64,000 nt of DNA from Clostridium lundense DSM 17049 (lineage in GTDB: Bacteria; Bacillota; Clostridia; Clostridiales; Clostridiaceae): contig NZ_JHVC01000002.1 in the NCBI RefSeq assembly GCF_000619945.1, forward strand, positions 372,001-436,000, read 5' to 3'. A program made the position numbers and the translations under genes. Positions 60,965 to 64,000 of the stretch are shown piece after piece (position 1 is the first letter of the stretch; each line of letters begins with the position of its first letter). Under the pieces are notes generated by a model. It was given only the letters and a program-made list of their open reading frames with translations, was not told the origin of the DNA and ran no database searches.

Positions 60965-61741
60965 ATGGAGAATATAATTGTAAAAATAGAAGAAGGGATA
61001 GCTGAAGTTATTATTAATAGGCCTAAATCTTTAAATGCGTTAAATAGTGAAACTTTAAAGGAATTAGGAATAGCAATAAAGCAGATATCAGAAAACAGAG
61101 ATATTAAGGTTTTAATAATAACTGGAGCAGGTAACAAAGCTTTTGTTGCGGGTGCAGATATAACTGAAATGAAGGATTTAAATGCAGCACAAGGAAGAGA
61201 GTTAGCAAGACTTGCACAAAAAGTATTTTCAGATATAGAAAATATGCCACAAGTTGCTATAGCTGCAGTTAATGGATATGCACTAGGAGGAGGATGTGAA
61301 CTTTCTATGGCATGTGATATAAGGGTTGCTTCTACCAAAGCAAAATTTGGACAGCCAGAAGTTAATTTAGGAATAACTCCTGGTTTTGCAGGTACTCAAA
61401 GGCTTCCAAGGTTAGTTGGTAAAGGAGTAGCAAAAGAACTTATATTTACTACAGATATGATAGATGCAAAAGAAGCTTACCGTATAGGACTTGTGAATAA
61501 AATCTATGAACCAGAAGAGTTAATGATAAAAGTAAAAGAAATGAGTAAAAAAATAATGAGTAAAGGAAGTTACGCTGTTAGCTTAGCAAAAGCTGCTGTA
61601 AATAATGGAATGAATATGGATACTGAATCAGCTTATAATTATGAAGCTGATATATTTGGACTATGTTTTGCAACAGAAGACCAAAAGGAAGGTATGAAAG
61701 CATTTGTGGAAAAAAGACAAGCTAATTTTAAAGGATGTTAG
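60965..61741 (+). CDS. crt: Crotonase (3-hydroxybutyryl-CoA dehydratase / enoyl-CoA hydratase)
   Basis: A 258-residue enoyl-CoA hydratase interconverting (S)-3-hydroxybutyryl-CoA and crotonyl-CoA. AFVAGADITEM (CoA/oxyanion region), GGGCELSMACD with Glu112 and FGQPEVNLGITPG with Glu132 give both catalytic glutamates. Start ATG 60965 with GGGGGT 7 bases upstream. It leads an operon with a CoA-transferase and an acyl-CoA dehydrogenase. Other clostridial clusters have the same enzyme for butyrate formation. Confidence 0.93.
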   Translation: MENIIVKIEEGIAEVIINRPKSLNALNSETLKELGIAIKQISENRDIKVLIITGAGNKAFVAGADITEMKDLNAAQGRELARLAQKVFSDIENMPQVAIAAVNGYALGGGCELSMACDIRVASTKAKFGQPEVNLGITPGFAGTQRLPRLVGKGVAKELIFTTDMIDAKEAYRIGLVNKIYEPEELMIKVKEMSKKIMSKGSYAVSLAKAAVNNGMNMDTESAYNYEADIFGLCFATEDQKEGMKAFVEKRQANFKGC

Positions 61742-61776
61742 TAAGTTAAATAAGTAAAAGAAAGGGCTGATATGGG

Positions 61777-63321
61777 GTGAAAGTTTTAAAAGCTTATGAA
61801 GCTGCGGAATTAGTAAGGGACGAGGATATTATTGTAACAGGAGGTTTTGTGGGGAGTTGTTGTCCAGAAGCTCTTAGTTCTGCATTAGAAAAACGTTTTT
61901 TAGATACAGGCTGTCCTAAAAATTTAACTTTAGCTTATGCAGCAGCTCAAGGAAATGGTAAAGGAAAAGGAGCAGATCATTTTGCACATGAGGGTATGAT
62001 AAAGAGAGTTATAGGAGGTCACTGGAATTTATCCCCTAGGTTGGGAAGTATGGCTATAGAAAATAAAATAGAAGCGTATAATTTGCCACAAGGAACACTT
62101 TCGCAGCTTTTTAGGGATATTGCAGGGAAAAGAATAGGAACTATAACTCATGTTGGATTAAATACTTTTGTAGATCCAAGAATGCAAGGTGGAAAACTAA
62201 ACGAAATAACAAAAGAGGATATTGTAAAACTTATAGATATTGAAGGAGAAGAAAAGTTGCTTTATAGATCATTTCCAATAGACATATGTTTTATAAGAGG
62301 TTCTTTAGGAGATGAAAATGGAAATATTACGTTACAAAGAGAAGTTGCAACTCTTGAAGCTACTTCTATAGCGCAAGCCACTAAAAATAGTGGAGGAGTT
62401 GTTATAGTTCAAGTAGAAAAAATAGTAGCTTCTGGAACACTTGACCCTCGTCTTGTAAAAATACCAGGAATATATGTAGATGGAATTGTAGTTGCCAATA
62501 CGGGGGAACATGAGCAATCCTTTGAATGTGAATATAATCCAGGGGCAACTGGAGAAATAAGAGTACCTATAAATAGTATAGAAAAAGCTACACTTAATGA
62601 AAGAAAAATAATAGGGAGAAGAGCAGCATTAGAACTTAAGCCGAATACTATTGTAAATTTAGGCATAGGAATTCCAGAAGTAATAGCATCTGTAGCTAAT
62701 GAAGAAAACATTAGTGAATATATGACATTAACAGTAGAGGCAGGAGCAGTAGGTGGAATACCTGAGGGAGGATTAGCTTTTGGAGCATCAATAAATCCTG
62801 AAGCAATTTTGGATCAAGCTTATCAGTTTGATTTCTATGATGGAGGAGGTTTGGACCTAGCATTTTTAGGGTTAGCTCAAGCTGATAAAGATGGAAATAT
62901 AAATGTAAGTAAATTTGGGCCACGTATAGCGGGATGTGGTGGTTTTATAAATATAACTCAAAATGCTAAAAAAGTATTTTTCTGTGGAACTTTTACTGCA
63001 GGAGGGCTAGATGTAGAAATAAAAGACGGAAAATTAAAAATTTTGCGAGAAGGAAAAGTAACTAAGTTTATAAATCAGGTGGAACAGGTAACATTTAGTG
63101 GAAAATACGCAAAGAATATAAAGCAACCTGTTATGTATATAACTGAAAGAGCAGTTTTTGAGTTAAGAGAAGATGGTTTATATCTTACAGAAATAGCACC
63201 AGGAATAGATTTGAAAAAAGATATATTAAGTTTAATGGAGTTTACACCTAAAATGGATGGAGAACCTAAAATCATGGATGAACGTATCTTTTATGATAGA
63301 CCTATGGGATTGAGAAAATAA
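61777..63321 (+). CDS. Propionate/acetate CoA-transferase (Pct-like)
   Basis: A 514-residue family I CoA-transferase with both alpha and beta halves in one chain. Catalytic Glu321 lies in TVEAGAVGGIPEGG, matching Glu324 of C. propionicum Pct; GTG start at 61777. Such enzymes move CoA among acetate, propionate, lactate, butyrate and acrylate. In the operon between crotonase and an acyl-CoA dehydrogenase it may activate a short-chain acid or release butyrate. Confidence 0.87.
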   Translation: MKVLKAYEAAELVRDEDIIVTGGFVGSCCPEALSSALEKRFLDTGCPKNLTLAYAAAQGNGKGKGADHFAHEGMIKRVIGGHWNLSPRLGSMAIENKIEAYNLPQGTLSQLFRDIAGKRIGTITHVGLNTFVDPRMQGGKLNEITKEDIVKLIDIEGEEKLLYRSFPIDICFIRGSLGDENGNITLQREVATLEATSIAQATKNSGGVVIVQVEKIVASGTLDPRLVKIPGIYVDGIVVANTGEHEQSFECEYNPGATGEIRVPINSIEKATLNERKIIGRRAALELKPNTIVNLGIGIPEVIASVANEENISEYMTLTVEAGAVGGIPEGGLAFGASINPEAILDQAYQFDFYDGGGLDLAFLGLAQADKDGNINVSKFGPRIAGCGGFINITQNAKKVFFCGTFTAGGLDVEIKDGKLKILREGKVTKFINQVEQVTFSGKYAKNIKQPVMYITERAVFELREDGLYLTEIAPGIDLKKDILSLMEFTPKMDGEPKIMDERIFYDRPMGLRK

Positions 63322-63419
63322 AGTTGCTCTTAGCTTTAGTTAGAGTTTATTTATAGAGGAAATTTAGATTGTAGAGCATTGCTATATAAATATTGGTATT
63401 GGAAGGGGAGGAAATATAC

Positions 63420-64000
63420 ATGGATTTTAATTTATCAAAACAACAAGAAATGATAAGAAATATGGCTAGAGATTTTGCTGAAAAAGAACTTAAACCTATA
63501 GTCATAGAAAATGATGAAAGTAGTGAATTTCCAGTAAAGTTGTATAAAAAGATGGGGGACATGGGGCTTATAGGTCTTCCGTATCCAAAGGAATATGGAG
63601 GAACAGGTGGAGACTATCTATCCTATGTTTTAGCAGTTGAGGAGATATCAAAAGTACATGGATCTATGGGAATTTCATATTCAGTTACTACTTCACTTTG
63701 TGCAGGAGCTATATTTAATTATGCTTCTGAAGAACAAAAGAAAAAATATCTTCCAGATATACTTTCAGGAAAGAAATTTGGATCTTTTGGTTTAACTGAA
63801 CCAAACGCAGGATCAGATGCAGGAAATGGCCAAACTATTGCTGTAAAAGAAGACGATTATTATATATTAAACGGATCAAAATGTTTTATTACAAATGGAC
63901 CTTTATCAGAGACTTTTGTAGTATTTGCTGCAACAGATAAGAGTAAAGGACCTAAGGGAATATCAGCCTTTATAGTAGAAAAAGGTTTTGAAGGATTTTC
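63420..64000 (+). CDS. Acyl-CoA dehydrogenase, 3' end outside the window
   Basis: The first 193 residues of a short-chain acyl-CoA dehydrogenase, running off the window. MDFNLSKQQEMIRNMARDFA, GLPYPKEYGGTGGD and the FAD-binding FGLTEPNAGSDAG are typical; expected full length is about 380 residues. GGGGAGG precedes the ATG at 63420. It is probably butyryl-CoA or another enoyl-CoA reductase with electron-transferring flavoprotein genes next; those cannot be seen. Confidence 0.92.
   Translation, partial: MDFNLSKQQEMIRNMARDFAEKELKPIVIENDESSEFPVKLYKKMGDMGLIGLPYPKEYGGTGGDYLSYVLAVEEISKVHGSMGISYSVTTSLCAGAIFNYASEEQKKKYLPDILSGKKFGSFGLTEPNAGSDAGNGQTIAVKEDDYYILNGSKCFITNGPLSETFVVFAATDKSKGPKGISAFIVEKGFEGF

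Overview
The window is AT-rich and gene-dense, with strong AGGAGG-type ribosome binding sites, many GTG and TTG starts, and fermentation, S-layer and sporulation-like genes. All of this points to a Clostridium chromosome. The ~147-kDa S-layer protein with three N-terminal cell-wall-binding type 2 (CWB2) repeats, plus the 4-hydroxybutyrate genes, make C. tetani or a close relative my best guess; this is from memory and unverified. I saw no rRNA, tRNA or CRISPR array.

Region 1 (1-8.9 kb) is a coenzyme-A module: a LuxC-like acyl-CoA reductase (probably cut by the window edge), a MaoC-type hydratase, a PAS/sigma-54 activator, then an operon for 4-hydroxybutyryl-CoA dehydratase (AbfD), a NifU-like scaffold, a small CGGC protein, 4-hydroxybutyrate CoA-transferase (AbfT) and a permease. 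A textbook -24/-12 promoter lies just upstream of abfD. Together they would import 4-hydroxybutyrate, activate it and convert it to crotonyl-CoA.

Region 2 (8.9-24.6 kb) holds assorted functions: a membrane protein, a patatin lipase, a clostripain-family protease, two small Cys-rich proteins (one behind a sigma-K-like promoter), a VanW protein, three genes of the 2-hydroxyacyl-CoA dehydratase activator type, a TetR regulator, the tRNA methyltransferase MnmM, a polysaccharide deacetylase, a secreted five-bladed-propeller protein and a membrane acyltransferase.

Region 3 (24.6-50.6 kb) is a cell-surface island: S-layer protein SlpA, two secreted proteins, a second CWB2 protein, a MacA/MacB-like exporter followed by two secreted TolC-like coiled-coil proteins (unexpected in a single-membrane bacterium), a 984-residue YhgE/Pip protein behind a palindromic operator, two duplicated leucine-rich-repeat proteins that share an unusual SD-hairpin-ATG start, an Ntn-hydrolase, and a REP-associated transposase (RAYT) flanked by its palindromes.

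Region 4 (50.6-57.5 kb) carries maturation genes for a selenium-dependent molybdenum hydroxylase (NTPase, MocA, YqeB, XdhC), a pyridoxine kinase and an iron-siderophore/molybdate-type ABC importer; the hydroxylase itself is absent. Region 5 (57.5-64 kb) has an ABC-F ATPase, an HxlR regulator and a crotonase / CoA-transferase / acyl-CoA dehydrogenase operon that runs off the end.

Across the window at least ten intergenic elements share one design: short arrays with a 7-base period, often paired as inverted arms around conserved cores. They form terminator-like hairpins and in several places supply the last codons of genes. This family and the SD-hairpin-ATG starts are the most interesting unexplained signals.
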